Shown here one piece after another: positions 17,842 to 27,356 of a DNA stretch of 50,914 bases. Under the pieces are notes generated by a model. It was not told where the DNA came from. It did not search any database and saw only the letters and a program-made list of their open reading frames with translations. Both the position numbers and the translations under genes were made by a program. Location of the stretch: assembly GCF_003349955.1 (NCBI RefSeq), contig NZ_QLKQ01000053.1:1-50914 (forward strand), written 5' to 3'. Within the stretch, counting starts at the first letter, position 1; every line of letters begins with the position of its first letter. This DNA is from Azospirillum brasilense. GTDB taxonomy: Bacteria > Pseudomonadota > Alphaproteobacteria > Azospirillales > Azospirillaceae.

Positions 17842-19383
17842 ATGCTGTTCCGGACCGCCCGAAACATCGGCCGCCTCTTCGTGATCGGCCGCACGCTGGC
17901 GCGCTACAACGCGCTGCCGGAAACGCTGCCGCAGACCGCCCCCGGCTTCGCCCTGTTCTGGCGCTGGGTCGGCAACGCCAAGGAGCCGGGCCGCGTCGGC
18001 CAGCGGCTGGCCCGCGCGCTGGCCGATCTGGGGCCGACCTACATCAAGCTGGGGCAGCTGCTGTCCACCCGCTCCGACCTCGTCGGCGAGCGGATGGCGC
18101 TCGATCTGGCCGAACTCCAGGACAAGCTGCCGCCCTTCCCAGGATCGCAGGCCCGCGCCATCGTCGAGGAGGAGCTGGGCGCCCCCATCGGCAAGCTGTT
18201 CCGCAGCTTCGACGAGGTGCCGGTCGCCGCCGCCTCCATCGCGCAGGTGCATTTCGCCGTCACCGCCGAAGGGCGGGAGGTTGCGGTGAAGGTGCTGCGG
18301 CCGGGCATCGAGAACGCCTTCGAGCGCGACATCGACCTGTTCTACTGGCTGGCCGAGCTGGCCGTCCTGGTCATGCCCAAGCTGAAGCGGCTGCGCCCGC
18401 GCGAGGTGGTGGACACCTTCGCCCGCACCTCCCGCCTGGAGATGGAACTGCGGATGGAAGCCGCGGCGGCCTCGGAGCTGGGCGACAACTTCAAGGACGA
18501 CCCCACCTTCAACGTCCCGGCCATCGATTGGGACCGCACGGCGCGCCGCGTCCTGACGCTGGAGCGCATCCGCGGCTTCAAGGTGGACGAGTCGGAAAGG
18601 CTCGACGCCGCCGGCCACGACCGCGACGAGATCCTGGCCAAGGCCTCGGCCAGCTTCTTCAACCAGGTGTTCCGCGACGGCTTCTTCCACGCCGACCTGC
18701 ATCCGGGCAACCTGTTCGTCACCCAGGACGGCAACATCACCGCCGTCGATTTTGGCATCATGGGCCGGCTGGACCGGGCGACGCGAACCTATCTGGCCGA
18801 CATGCTCATCGGCTTCCTGACCGGCGACTACCGCCGCGTCGCGGTGGTGCATTTCGAGGCGGGCTACGTCCCCCGCCACCAGTCGATCGAGGTCTTCACC
18901 CAGGCCTGCCGCGCCATCGGCGAGCCGCTGCAGAACAAGCCGCTGAGCGAGATTTCCGTCGGCCGTCTGCTCGCCCAGCTCTTCGCGGTGACCGAGCAGT
19001 TCGAGATGGAGACCCAGCCGCAGCTCCTCCTGCTCCAGAAGAGCATGCTGACGGCGGAGGGGGTGGGCCGCATCCTGAATCCGAACATCAACATGTGGGA
19101 GCTGGCGCGCCCGCTGATCGAGGACTGGATGCGCGAGAACCGTGGGCCGGAAGCCCAGATCCTCGACGATCTGGAGGCCATGGTGTCGACGGTGCGCCGC
19201 CTGCCCCGGCTGGTGAACCAGGCCGAACGCGCCGCCGCCGAACTGGCCGACGGCGGCCTGCGCCTGCACCCCCATTCGATCAAGCACATGCTCGACCGCT
19301 GGGTGGAACGCCGGATCAGCGAGCGCGTCGCCCTGTGGATCATCGTCGTCCTGCTGACGGTGATCGCGGTCCGGGTTCTGTAG
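17842..19383 (+). CDS. ubiB: Ubiquinone biosynthesis kinase-like protein UbiB
   Basis: 513 residues. Atypical ADCK/UbiB-family protein needed for aerobic ubiquinone synthesis. It shows the KxGQ-type motif (YIKLGQLLSTRSDLVG), the Ala-rich nucleotide loop (AAASIAQVH), the catalytic-loop region (FFHADLHPGNLFV) and the metal site (VDFGIMGRL). The C-terminus has a membrane helix (ALWIIVVLLTVIAVRVL). It starts four bases after ubiE. The length and order ubiE-ubiB are usual in alphaproteobacteria. Confidence 0.96.
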   Translation: MLFRTARNIGRLFVIGRTLARYNALPETLPQTAPGFALFWRWVGNAKEPGRVGQRLARALADLGPTYIKLGQLLSTRSDLVGERMALDLAELQDKLPPFPGSQARAIVEEELGAPIGKLFRSFDEVPVAAASIAQVHFAVTAEGREVAVKVLRPGIENAFERDIDLFYWLAELAVLVMPKLKRLRPREVVDTFARTSRLEMELRMEAAAASELGDNFKDDPTFNVPAIDWDRTARRVLTLERIRGFKVDESERLDAAGHDRDEILAKASASFFNQVFRDGFFHADLHPGNLFVTQDGNITAVDFGIMGRLDRATRTYLADMLIGFLTGDYRRVAVVHFEAGYVPRHQSIEVFTQACRAIGEPLQNKPLSEISVGRLLAQLFAVTEQFEMETQPQLLLLQKSMLTAEGVGRILNPNINMWELARPLIEDWMRENRGPEAQILDDLEAMVSTVRRLPRLVNQAERAAAELADGGLRLHPHSIKHMLDRWVERRISERVALWIIVVLLTVIAVRVL

Positions 19384-19503
19384 AGCCTTTTCGGCGGCGC
19401 GCGGAAGGGGTGCGACCGCGTGCCCCTCCCCCTTGGGGGTCGTTGACCCCGCCGCCGCCCGGCCGGACACTGGAACCGTCGCAACCGTTCGCGGAGGGAA
19501 GCC

Positions 19504-20235
19504 ATGGCCCGCGACGAATTCCAGGCGCTTCTGACCTACATCCGAACCGACCAGCTCCAGCCGCACCGGCCCCGCTCCGGCCCGCTGGAGTCCCCGCCCC
19601 CCGTCGTCACCATCGCCCGCGAGCACGGCACCGGCGGCGAGGCGATCGCGGCGAAGCTCGCCCAGGCGCTGGGGGTGCCCTGCTTCGACAAGGAAATCCT
19701 CGACGCCGTGGTGGCGACCGCCACTTCCGACCCGACGCTGATGCGCCAGCTCGACGAGAAGCTGCCGGGGCGGGCGGGGATGTTCCTCTACGCCAGCCTG
19801 ATGGGGCTGCACGACCCGCTGACCGAGCACCAGCGGCTGCTGACCCGCGTGGTCAACGGCATCGCCTTCCGCGGCGGGGTGATCGTCGGGCGCGGGGCGC
19901 ATCTGCTGCTGCGCGGGGCGCCGCGCTTCCGCGTCCGCATCGTCGGCTCGGACGAGGTCTGCGCCGCGCGGCTGGCCGGCGGCGACCCCGCCAAGGTCGC
20001 CGACGCGCTGCACGAGGTGCAGCGGGTCAACGCCGCCCGCGCCCGCTATTTCAAGGAGTTCTTCAAGATCTCCAACGGCGATCCGCTGCAATACGACCTG
20101 ATCGTCAACACCGACCGCTTCACCGATCTGGACGCCGTGGTCGATGTGATCCTACACGCTTACCGGGTCCATGATGGGCATGCGGAGGTTCAGCCGCCCT
20201 CTTCGATCCACCAGGACTCGACCAGCGGGCCGTAG
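19504..20235 (+). CDS. Cytidylate kinase-like family protein
   Basis: 243 residues. The P-loop-like segment VVTIAREHGTGGEAIAAKLAQALG, followed by PCFDKEILDAV, matches the cytidylate kinase-like family (PF13189 type), distinct from true Cmk. GRGAHLLLR and VRIVGS are also typical. The substrate is unproven. The ATG follows GGAGGGAAGCC. The last 46 bases overlap the 3' end of the convergent YejA-like gene, so the C-terminal 15 residues are family-atypical. Confidence 0.82.
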   Translation: MARDEFQALLTYIRTDQLQPHRPRSGPLESPPPVVTIAREHGTGGEAIAAKLAQALGVPCFDKEILDAVVATATSDPTLMRQLDEKLPGRAGMFLYASLMGLHDPLTEHQRLLTRVVNGIAFRGGVIVGRGAHLLLRGAPRFRVRIVGSDEVCAARLAGGDPAKVADALHEVQRVNAARARYFKEFFKISNGDPLQYDLIVNTDRFTDLDAVVDVILHAYRVHDGHAEVQPPSSIHQDSTSGP

Positions 20236-21998
20236 AGGGGCGTCGCCTCCGGGTGCTTCAGCCGCGACCAGCGGGCCATGCGGTCGGCCGGGCTGTGGAA
20301 CAGCGGCACCATGTACTGGCCCCACAGCAGCACCCGGTCGAGCGCGCGGGTGCGGGCCACGAGGTCGGCGCGCGTCCGCGCCTCGGCGATGGAGGCGGCA
20401 ATGGCGTCCACCACCGGGTCGCGGATGCCGGGGTAATTGCGGCTGCCCGGCTGGTCCGCCGCCTCCGACCCGTAATAGTAAAGCTGCTCGTTGCCCGGCG
20501 AGAGGCTGGAAACCCACCAGCGCAAGGTCATGTCGAAATCGAAACGGTCGAGCCGCCCCTGATACTGGGCGTTGTCCACCGTGCGCACCGTCGCGACGAT
20601 GCCCAGCCGCTCCAGCGAGCGGGTGTATTCCAGCGCCACCCGCTCGTCCGACGGGTTGCCCAGCAGGATCTCAAAGGCGAAGGGACGCCCCGCCCCGTCC
20701 ATCAGCCGCCCGCCGCTCACCCGCCAACCGGCCTCGGCCAGCAGGCGCAGCGCCTCGCGCCGATTGTCCCGCGCCCCCGCCGGACCGCTGCCGTCGGTGC
20801 GCGGCAAGGTGAAGGGCTCGGTGAACAGCGCCGGCGGCAGGCGGTCGCGGAAGGGTTCCAGCACCGCCAGTTCCTCCGGCCCCGGCAGCCCCTCGGCCGC
20901 AAGTTCGGAGTTCGGGTAATAGCTCGCCGTGCGGACCAGAGCGCCGTGGAACAGGGTCTTGCCGATCCAGGCGAAGTCGGTGGCGAGGCCGAGCGCCCGC
21001 CGCACCCGGATGTCCTGGAACGGCGGACGCCGGGTGTTGAAGATCAGGCCGCGGGCGAACTCCGGGCGGCGGTGCGGCAACTCCTCCAGCACGATCCGCC
21101 CCGCGCGCAGCGCCGGGCCGTCGTAGCCGGTGGCCCATTTGGCGGGATCGGATTCGCGTCGCACGTCGCCCTGCCCGGCCAGGAAGGCCTCCAGAGCCAC
21201 CGAGTCGTCGCGGTAATAGGTGAAATCCAGCGTGTCGGCGTTGAACAGCCCGCGCCGCGACGGCAGGTCCCTCCCCCAATAGTCGGCCACCCGCTCGTAG
21301 ACGATGCGCCGTCCGGCCTCCGCCTGTTTGACCCGGTAGGGGCCGCTGCCCAGCGGCGGGTCGAGCGTCGTCGCGGCGAAGTCACGCCCCGCCCACCACG
21401 CCTTGGCGTGGATCGGCATCAACCCCATCAGCAGCGGCATCTCGCGGTCGAACCGCCCGTCCGGGCCGGGGGCGAAGGCGAAGCGGACGGTGCGCGCGTC
21501 GGGCGCCTCGGCGTCCGCCACCTTGGCGTAGTACTGGCGGCGGTTCGGCGTGCCGTGGGCGCGCTGGACCTCCAGCGAGAACAACACGTCGGCGGCGGTC
21601 ACCGGCGTCCCGTCGTGCCAGCGCGCGGCGGGGTTCAGGTGGAAGACGGCGGCGCTCCGGTCCTCCGGCACCTCCAGGCTCTCGGCCAGCAGGCCGTAGA
21701 GCGAGAAGGGCTCGTCCCACGAGCGGGCGAGCATCGTTTCGAAAACGAAACCAAGCCCCAGGGCGGGCACGCCCTTGACCACATGGGGGTTCAGCGTGTC
21801 GAAGCCGCCGGTCACCGCCTGGCGCAGCGTGCCGCCCTTCGGCGCGTCGGGGTTGACGTAGGCGAAATGCGCGAAACCCGGCGGGTAGGCGGCGTCGCCA
21901 TGCATGGCGATGGCGTGGGCAGCCTTCGCAGGGGGGTCGGCCCATGCCGCAAGGGGAAAAAAGGCGAGACAGAGCAGCGCAAAGAGGATGCAGGGCAT
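20190..21998 (-). CDS. Extracellular solute-binding protein, YejA-like (SBP_bac_5)
   Basis: About 602 residues. A Sec signal (MPCILFALLCLAFFPLAAWA) precedes a DppA/OppA-fold binding protein. Typical segments are GGTLRQAVTGGFDTLNPHVVKG, DGTPVTAADVLFSLE and DIRVRRALGLATDFAWI. Overall pattern and length match YejA, which binds oligopeptides or microcin-C-like compounds for an ABC importer. No permease or ATPase genes are adjacent, so it is an orphan binding protein here. The frame runs open far upstream; ATG 21998 is chosen for the signal peptide. Its start lies about 150 bases from the divergent ppa. Confidence 0.87.
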   Translation of the reverse strand: MPCILFALLCLAFFPLAAWADPPAKAAHAIAMHGDAAYPPGFAHFAYVNPDAPKGGTLRQAVTGGFDTLNPHVVKGVPALGLGFVFETMLARSWDEPFSLYGLLAESLEVPEDRSAAVFHLNPAARWHDGTPVTAADVLFSLEVQRAHGTPNRRQYYAKVADAEAPDARTVRFAFAPGPDGRFDREMPLLMGLMPIHAKAWWAGRDFAATTLDPPLGSGPYRVKQAEAGRRIVYERVADYWGRDLPSRRGLFNADTLDFTYYRDDSVALEAFLAGQGDVRRESDPAKWATGYDGPALRAGRIVLEELPHRRPEFARGLIFNTRRPPFQDIRVRRALGLATDFAWIGKTLFHGALVRTASYYPNSELAAEGLPGPEELAVLEPFRDRLPPALFTEPFTLPRTDGSGPAGARDNRREALRLLAEAGWRVSGGRLMDGAGRPFAFEILLGNPSDERVALEYTRSLERLGIVATVRTVDNAQYQGRLDRFDFDMTLRWWVSSLSPGNEQLYYYGSEAADQPGSRNYPGIRDPVVDAIAASIAEARTRADLVARTRALDRVLLWGQYMVPLFHSPADRMARWSRLKHPEATPLYGPLVESWWIEEGG

Positions 21999-22039
21999 GG
22001 CGAAGGCTCGTCCCTTTGCCGCACCTGCGCAAGTGCGCT

Positions 22040-22067
22040 TTGACTTATGGCCGCATCTGCCTAAAAC
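22040..22067 (+). promoter_or_regulatory. Candidate promoter for ppa
   Basis: TTGACT (22040-22045) and TAAAAC (22062-22067) with 16 bases between. The predicted start is about 75 bases before the ppa ATG. Confidence 0.55.
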
Positions 22068-22148
22068 TCCGCGCGCGCGGCGCCGGGAGCTTTGGCCCGC
22101 GTCCACAACCAAGCGCAACCCGCTTTTGCAGTCGAAGGATGGTTTTCC

Positions 22149-22706
22149 ATGGATCTCAGCAAGGTTCCGGTCGGCAAGAACGCCCCGTGGGACGTGAACG
22201 TGGTCATCGAGATCCCGTTGCGCGGCGAGCCGGTGAAGTACGAGATCGACAAGGAGTCGGGCGCGATGTTCGTCGACCGCTTCCTGCACACCGCCATGTA
22301 CTACCCCTGCAACTACGGCTTCATCCCGCACACCCTGTCGGGTGACGGCGACCCGGTGGACGTCTGCGTGGTCGGCCGCCATTCGGTCATCCCGGGCGCC
22401 GTCCTGCGCTCGCGCCCGATCGGCGTGCTGTTCATGGAGGACGAGGGCGGCGAGGACGAGAAGCTGCTGGCCGTTCCGGTCGACAAGCTGCACCCCTTCT
22501 ACAGCAGCGTGAAGTCCTACAAGGACCTGCCGGAGATCACCACCGAGCAGATCGCCCACTTCTTCCAGCACTACAAGGATCTGGAAAAGGGCAAGTGGGT
22601 GAAGATCCTGCGCTGGGGCGACGAGCAGGAAGCCGCCAGGAAGATCCAGGAAGGCATGGAGCGCGCCGCCGCCGCCACCAAAGGTCAGCTCGGCCCGGTG
22701 GTCTGA
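22149..22706 (+). CDS. ppa: Inorganic pyrophosphatase
   Basis: 185 residues. Family I soluble pyrophosphatase, hydrolysing PPi to drive biosynthesis. The active-site signature DGDPVDVCVV (metal-binding aspartates) is intact, as are KYEIDKESG and YYPCNYGFIPHT. ATG 22149 follows AAGGATGG; the frame extends upstream without a better start. It has a good upstream promoter and an intrinsic terminator downstream, so it is probably monocistronic. Confidence 0.97.
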   Translation: MDLSKVPVGKNAPWDVNVVIEIPLRGEPVKYEIDKESGAMFVDRFLHTAMYYPCNYGFIPHTLSGDGDPVDVCVVGRHSVIPGAVLRSRPIGVLFMEDEGGEDEKLLAVPVDKLHPFYSSVKSYKDLPEITTEQIAHFFQHYKDLEKGKWVKILRWGDEQEAARKIQEGMERAAAATKGQLGPVV

Positions 22707-22751
22707 CGCGCCTGTCGACTGGACGGGTTGCAAGGGCCGGCTCCGCAGCGC

Positions 22752-22791
22752 GGGGCCGGTCCTGCAACGCGGACCGGACCCGCTTTTTTTC
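22752..22791 (+). terminator. Intrinsic terminator of ppa
   Basis: Stem CCGGTCC (22756-22762) and GGACCGG (22771-22777), followed by seven T residues at 22784-22790. It lies 46 bases after the ppa stop. Confidence 0.88.
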
Positions 22792-22799
22792 TCACCCGG

Positions 22800-23741
22800 T
22801 CACGGCAGCGACTTCTCCACCGAGGTCACCGCCTCCTTCAGGATTTCCGCGCTGCGCTTCAGCGCCGCCGCCTCCTCCTCCGACAGGTCGGGCATCACCG
22901 TCTCCAGCACGCCGCCCCGCCCGATCACCCGCGGCAGCGACAGCGCCACGTCCGGCACGCCCAGAACCTCGTCGTTGATGATCGAGCAGGTCAGCACCGC
23001 CCGCTCGTCCCCGGCGATGGCCGCCACGATGCGCGACAGGCCGCCCGCAATGCCAAAGGCGGTGTGGCCCTTGCCGTCGATGATGCGGTAGGCGGCCCGG
23101 CGCACACCCTCGTCGATGGCGGCGCGGTCCTCCGCGGTCAGGGGACGTTTCAGCCGCTCGGCACCACGATCCACCGGCAGTCCGGCCACGGTGGCGCCGG
23201 ACCACAGCAGGACTTCCGAATCGCCGTGTTCGCCCACCACATGGGCGTGCACCGACTTCGCCGTCACCCCCAGCCGGTCGGCCAGCAGCGCGCGGAACCG
23301 CGCGGTGTCGAGGATCGTGCCGGAGCCGATCACCCGCGACGGCGGCAGGCCGGAGATGCGGGTGGCGATCTGCGTCATCACGTCCAGCGGGTTGGTCGCC
23401 ACCAGCAGGATGGCGTCGGGCGCCGCCGCCAGGACCGCCGGGATGATGGCCCCGAAGACCGCCGCGTTGCGCTCCAGAAGTTGCAGGCGCGTCTCGCCGG
23501 GCCGCTGCGCCACGCCGGCGGCCAGCACCACCACCCCGGCCCCGGCCAGCGCCGCGTAGCCGCCCTGGCGCACCTGGGCGGCGCGGGCGAAGGGCACGGC
23601 ATGGGCGATGTCCTGCGCCTGGGCCGCGGCCAGCTTCTCGTTCATGTCGACCAGCACGACCTCGCTGGCCGAACCGCTCATCACCATGGCGAAGCCCGCC
23701 GTGGCGCCCACCGCGCCAGCCCCGACGATCCCGACCTTCAT
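22800..23741 (-). CDS. L-lactate dehydrogenase
   Basis: 313 residues. NAD-dependent LDH/MDH superfamily. The NAD fold begins MKVGIVGAGAVGATAGFAM. The loop AAGVAQRPGETRLQLLERN carries Gln at the position that decides substrate, Gln for lactate and Arg for malate. The catalytic His is in VVGEHGDSEVLLWS, and TNPLDVMT is conserved. Interconversion of pyruvate and L-lactate is therefore favoured over malate. ATG 23741 follows GGGAGC; the frame is open upstream. The gene ends 8 bases past the ppa terminator. Confidence 0.9.
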   Translation of the reverse strand: MKVGIVGAGAVGATAGFAMVMSGSASEVVLVDMNEKLAAAQAQDIAHAVPFARAAQVRQGGYAALAGAGVVVLAAGVAQRPGETRLQLLERNAAVFGAIIPAVLAAAPDAILLVATNPLDVMTQIATRISGLPPSRVIGSGTILDTARFRALLADRLGVTAKSVHAHVVGEHGDSEVLLWSGATVAGLPVDRGAERLKRPLTAEDRAAIDEGVRRAAYRIIDGKGHTAFGIAGGLSRIVAAIAGDERAVLTCSIINDEVLGVPDVALSLPRVIGRGGVLETVMPDLSEEEAAALKRSAEILKEAVTSVEKSLP

Positions 23742-23883
23742 GGCTCCCGCTCCCATTTTTTCCATTGAGGTCAACAGGGTGGAGCATCGCGCCCGCCCGC
23801 TCAAGCCCCGATGCGCGGCATGGATATCCGTTTCGGAGGGGGGCGCGACAAAGGGCGCCTGTACAAAGGTATGACCAATGTGT

Positions 23884-23900
23884 ATGTTGCACCGCAACAT
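23884..23900. promoter_or_regulatory. Perfect palindrome, candidate operator
   Basis: ATGTTGC-ACC-GCAACAT, seven-base arms with a three-base centre. It lies in the spacer between the divergent L-lactate dehydrogenase and acyl-CoA synthetase/GNAT genes. The size and symmetry suit a dimeric repressor. Nothing else of note was seen in the 296-base spacer. Confidence 0.55.
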
Positions 23901-24037
23901 GAGCGGCGATCGGTCGCGTTCCCGTCCTGCGATTGCCTCCTTACCGCTGATTGCAACTCGACGGCCCCGGTCCGATCTTTAGCGGAATGGCGGCTGTTCG
24001 AGCCTTGCTGTGTGAGACGAACTCCCGGAACCCGGCC

Positions 24038-26722
24038 ATGACCGTTCGCAACCTCGACCGCCTGTTCAAACCCGCCTCCATCGCCCTGATCGGGGCGACC
24101 CGAAAGCCGAACACCATCGGCGCCGTGGTGGCCCGCAACCTGTTCAACGCCGGGTTCGACGGCCCGATCATGCCGGTGACCGGCGAGCGCGCGGTCGAGG
24201 GGGTTCTGACCTACAAGACGGTGGACGAGCTGCCGGTCACGCCGGACCTGGCGGTGATCTGCACCCCCGCCGCCACGGTGCCCGCCACCATCGAGGCGCT
24301 GGGCAAGCGCGGGACCAAGGCGGCCATCGTCATCTCCAGCGGCTTTTCCAAGGAGCAGATCCAGACCCTGCGCGAGGCGGCGAAGCCCCACCTGATGCGC
24401 GTCCTGGGCCCCAACAGCCTGGGCATCATGGTGCCGGGCCGCGGGGTCAACGCCAGCTTCGGCCATGTCACGCCGAAAAAGGGCGACGTGGCCCTGGTGG
24501 CGCAGTCCTCCATGGTGGTGACGTCGATCGCCGATTGGGCGACGGCGCGGGGGATCGGCTTCTCGCACCTGATCTCGATGGGCGACAAGGCGGACGTCGA
24601 TTTCGGCGACCTTCTGGACTATCTGGCCGGCGACGCCAACGTGCGCGCCATCCTGCTCTACATCGAGAGCATCAGCGACGCGCGGAAGTTCATGTCGGCG
24701 GCGCGCTCCGCCGCCCGTCAGAAGCCGGTGATCGTCATCAAGTCCGGCCGCACCGACGAGGCGCTGGAGGCTTCGACCTCCCACACCGGGGCGCTGGCGG
24801 TGTCCGACGCCGTTTATGACGCCGCCTTCCGCCGCGCCGGCATCCTCCGCGTCAGCGGCCTGGACGAGCTGTTCGACGCGGTGGGCACGCTGGGCACCGG
24901 GTCGCCGATCACCGGCGACCGGCTGGCCATCCTGACCAACGGCGGCGGCATGGGGGTGATGGCGACCGACAGCCTGATCCTGTCCGGCGGGCGGCTCGCC
25001 CAGTTCGCGCCGGAGACGATGGACGCGCTGGAGAAGGCGCTGGGCGCCGGCAGCGCCCGCAACCCGCTGCGCATCGGCGGCGACGCCCCGCCCAAACGCT
25101 ACGCCGACGCGCTGAACGCGCTGATGGCCGACCCCAACAACGACGCCGTGCTGGTGCTGAACTGCCCGACCGCGGTGACCGACGGGCGGGCCGCCGCGCA
25201 GGCGGTGGTCGACACCATGATCGCCAACAAGACGCGCAAGCACCCGGTGCTGACGAGCTGGCTGGGCGACAACACGGCGGCGGAAGCGCGCAAGCTGTTC
25301 GCCGCCAACCGCGTCCCCACCTACGACACGCCCAGCCACGCGGTGCGCGCCTTCCTGCATCTGGTGGAATACCGCCGGAACCAGGAGCTGCTGATGGAGA
25401 CGCCGCCGTCGGTGCCGGAGGATTTCCAGCCCGACGGCATCACGGTGCGCAAGATTATCTCCCGCGCCATCGCCGAGAAGCGCGACTGGCTCAGCGAATA
25501 TGAGGCCAAGCGCGTGCTCGCCGCCTACGGCGTCCCGGTCGTCGATACCCGCCGCGCCGACACGCCGGAGGAGGCCGCCCACTGCGCCGAGATGATCGGC
25601 GGGCCGCTGGCGCTGAAGATCCTGTCGCCGGACATCACCCACAAGTCGGACGTCGGCGGCGTCGCCCTGCACCTGACCGAGCCGGCGGAGGTCAAGGCCG
25701 AGGCCGAGGCCATGCTGGCCCGCGTGCGCGAGGCGGTGCCCGACGCCCGCATCGAGGGCTTCACCGTCCAGGAGATGGCGGTGCGCGCCGACGCCTACGA
25801 GCTGATCGTCGGCATGACCGAGAACGAGCTGTTCGGCCCCGTCCTGCTGTTCGGCGAGGGCGGCATCGGGGTGGAGGTGGTGGAGGACTACGCGCTCGCC
25901 TTGCCGCCGCTGAACATGAAGCTGGCGACCGAGCTGATGGGCCGCACCCGCATCTGGCGGCAGTTGCAGGGCTACCGCTCGCGCGCGGCGGTCGATCTGG
26001 AGGCGGTGGCGCTGACGCTGAACAAGATTTCCCAGCTCATCGTCGATTTCCCGGAGATCGCCGAGCTGGACGTCAACCCGCTGCTCGCCGACGCGGAGGG
26101 CGTGCTGGCGCTCGACGCCCGCATCAAGGTCGGGGTGCCGGCCCTGCCCGGCGCCAAGCGTCTGGCCATCCGCCCCTACCCCAAGGGGCTGGAGGACCGG
26201 ATCACCATCAAGGACGGCCGCCAGTTCCTCGTCCGCCCCATCCTGCCGGAGGACGAGCCGCTGGTGCACCACATGGTGGCCAACCAGACGCAGGAGGATT
26301 TGCGCCTGCGCTTCTTCGCGCCGCTGAAGCGGCTGTCGCACCAGGCCGCCGCCCGTTTGACCCAGATGGACTACGACCGCGAGATGGGTCTGGTCGCGGT
26401 CGGGCCGGACCCGGAGACCGGCGAGACCATCATGTACGGCGTGGTCCGCATCACCGCCGACCCCGACAACCTGCGCGCCGAATACGCCGTGATGGTGCGA
26501 TCGGACATGAAGGGCCAAGGGCTGGGCTACCAGCTGATGAACAAGATCCTGGACTACGCCCGTTCCCGCGGGATCAGGGAGGTCTACGGCGAGGTCCTGC
26601 GCGAGAACACCAGCATGCTCGGCATGTGCCGCGCGCTCGGCTTCATCCGCAAGGAGAACCTGGACGAGCCGGGTGTCGTGGAGGTGCGCATCGAGCTGGG
26701 CGGCGGGCTGGCCGCGAAATAG
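24038..26722 (+). CDS. ADP-forming acyl-CoA synthetase-like/GNAT acetyltransferase fusion (Pat-type)
   Basis: About 894 residues. An N-terminal CoA-binding domain (FKPASIALIGATRKPNTIG, residues 8-130) is followed by succinyl-CoA-ligase-like domains with QSSMVVTSIADWA and TSHTGALAVSDAV. Next is an ATP-grasp domain (about 490-710, KILSPDITHKSDVGGVAL). The C-terminal GNAT domain (about 735-890) has an acetyl-CoA motif GQGLGYQLMNKIL. The same architecture occurs in protein lysine acetyltransferases of the PatZ/Pka type, which regulate metabolic enzymes such as acetyl-CoA synthetase. Whether the synthetase part is catalytic is not clear. ATG 24038 is chosen by homology; the ribosome site is weak. 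Confidence 0.9.
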   Translation: MTVRNLDRLFKPASIALIGATRKPNTIGAVVARNLFNAGFDGPIMPVTGERAVEGVLTYKTVDELPVTPDLAVICTPAATVPATIEALGKRGTKAAIVISSGFSKEQIQTLREAAKPHLMRVLGPNSLGIMVPGRGVNASFGHVTPKKGDVALVAQSSMVVTSIADWATARGIGFSHLISMGDKADVDFGDLLDYLAGDANVRAILLYIESISDARKFMSAARSAARQKPVIVIKSGRTDEALEASTSHTGALAVSDAVYDAAFRRAGILRVSGLDELFDAVGTLGTGSPITGDRLAILTNGGGMGVMATDSLILSGGRLAQFAPETMDALEKALGAGSARNPLRIGGDAPPKRYADALNALMADPNNDAVLVLNCPTAVTDGRAAAQAVVDTMIANKTRKHPVLTSWLGDNTAAEARKLFAANRVPTYDTPSHAVRAFLHLVEYRRNQELLMETPPSVPEDFQPDGITVRKIISRAIAEKRDWLSEYEAKRVLAAYGVPVVDTRRADTPEEAAHCAEMIGGPLALKILSPDITHKSDVGGVALHLTEPAEVKAEAEAMLARVREAVPDARIEGFTVQEMAVRADAYELIVGMTENELFGPVLLFGEGGIGVEVVEDYALALPPLNMKLATELMGRTRIWRQLQGYRSRAAVDLEAVALTLNKISQLIVDFPEIAELDVNPLLADAEGVLALDARIKVGVPALPGAKRLAIRPYPKGLEDRITIKDGRQFLVRPILPEDEPLVHHMVANQTQEDLRLRFFAPLKRLSHQAAARLTQMDYDREMGLVAVGPDPETGETIMYGVVRITADPDNLRAEYAVMVRSDMKGQGLGYQLMNKILDYARSRGIREVYGEVLRENTSMLGMCRALGFIRKENLDEPGVVEVRIELGGGLAAK

Positions 26723-26780
26723 CCGCGGCGGCCCCTTGGGCGGCGCCCACTTGGAAGCGACGAGGGAGAGGGCCATACTC

Positions 26781-27338
26781 ATGGGCATGAGCGATCCGGC
26801 ACCCCGCCCGATGACCGTGGAGGAGTTCCTCGTCTGGAACGACGGAACGGACACCCGCTATGAGCTGGACGGCGGTCAACCCGTCGCCATGGCGCCGCCC
26901 GCCGCAACTCATGGCGCCTTGGCGATGGCCATCGGCATTCAGATCGGAACCCGGCTCCGGCCTCCATGCCGTGTCGTTTCCGAAGCGGGCATCCGGCTGT
27001 CCGACCACGAGGACACCTATTTCCAGGCGGACATCGCGGTGACTTGCCAGCCCTTGAAGCCCGGCATGGTTCCGGTGCCGGACCCGACGATCATCGTCGA
27101 GATCCTGTCGCCCTCCACCGCCCAGTTCGACCGTGGCCGGAAGCTGGCGATCTACCGGGAAATCCCGTCGGTGCAGGAAATCCTGCTGCTCGACTCGACG
27201 AAGCGCTATGCCGAGCTGTGGCACCGCGAGGACGAACAGAGCTGGGTGGTCCGCGATGTCATCGGGGGCGGGACGCTGCGCTTCCCCTCGGTCGGGATCG
27301 AGATCCCCATGGCCAGCCTGTATGAGGGCGTCCTCTAG
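26781..27338 (+). CDS. Uma2 family protein (PD-(D/E)XK nuclease fold)
   Basis: 185 residues. It has the typical Uma2/DUF820 pattern: MTVEEFLVWND, YELDGGQPVAMAPP, YFQADIAV and IIVEILSPSTAQFDRGRKLAIYREIPSVQEILLLD. The Asp of ADIAV, the Glu of VEILSPS and the following Lys form the nuclease-like triad. Family members are abundant in cyanobacteria and Azospirillum; the biological role is not established. The start is ATG 26781 (GAGGGAGAGG upstream) or ATG 26787. No partner gene is adjacent. Confidence 0.88.
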   Translation: MGMSDPAPRPMTVEEFLVWNDGTDTRYELDGGQPVAMAPPAATHGALAMAIGIQIGTRLRPPCRVVSEAGIRLSDHEDTYFQADIAVTCQPLKPGMVPVPDPTIIVEILSPSTAQFDRGRKLAIYREIPSVQEILLLDSTKRYAELWHREDEQSWVVRDVIGGGTLRFPSVGIEIPMASLYEGVL

Positions 27339-27356
27339 ACGCCCTCTCCCACCGCC

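Noticed and set aside
22800..23741. Malate dehydrogenase
   Set aside because: Gln rather than Arg in the substrate loop (VAQRPGE) and the GEHGDSE context favour lactate dehydrogenase.
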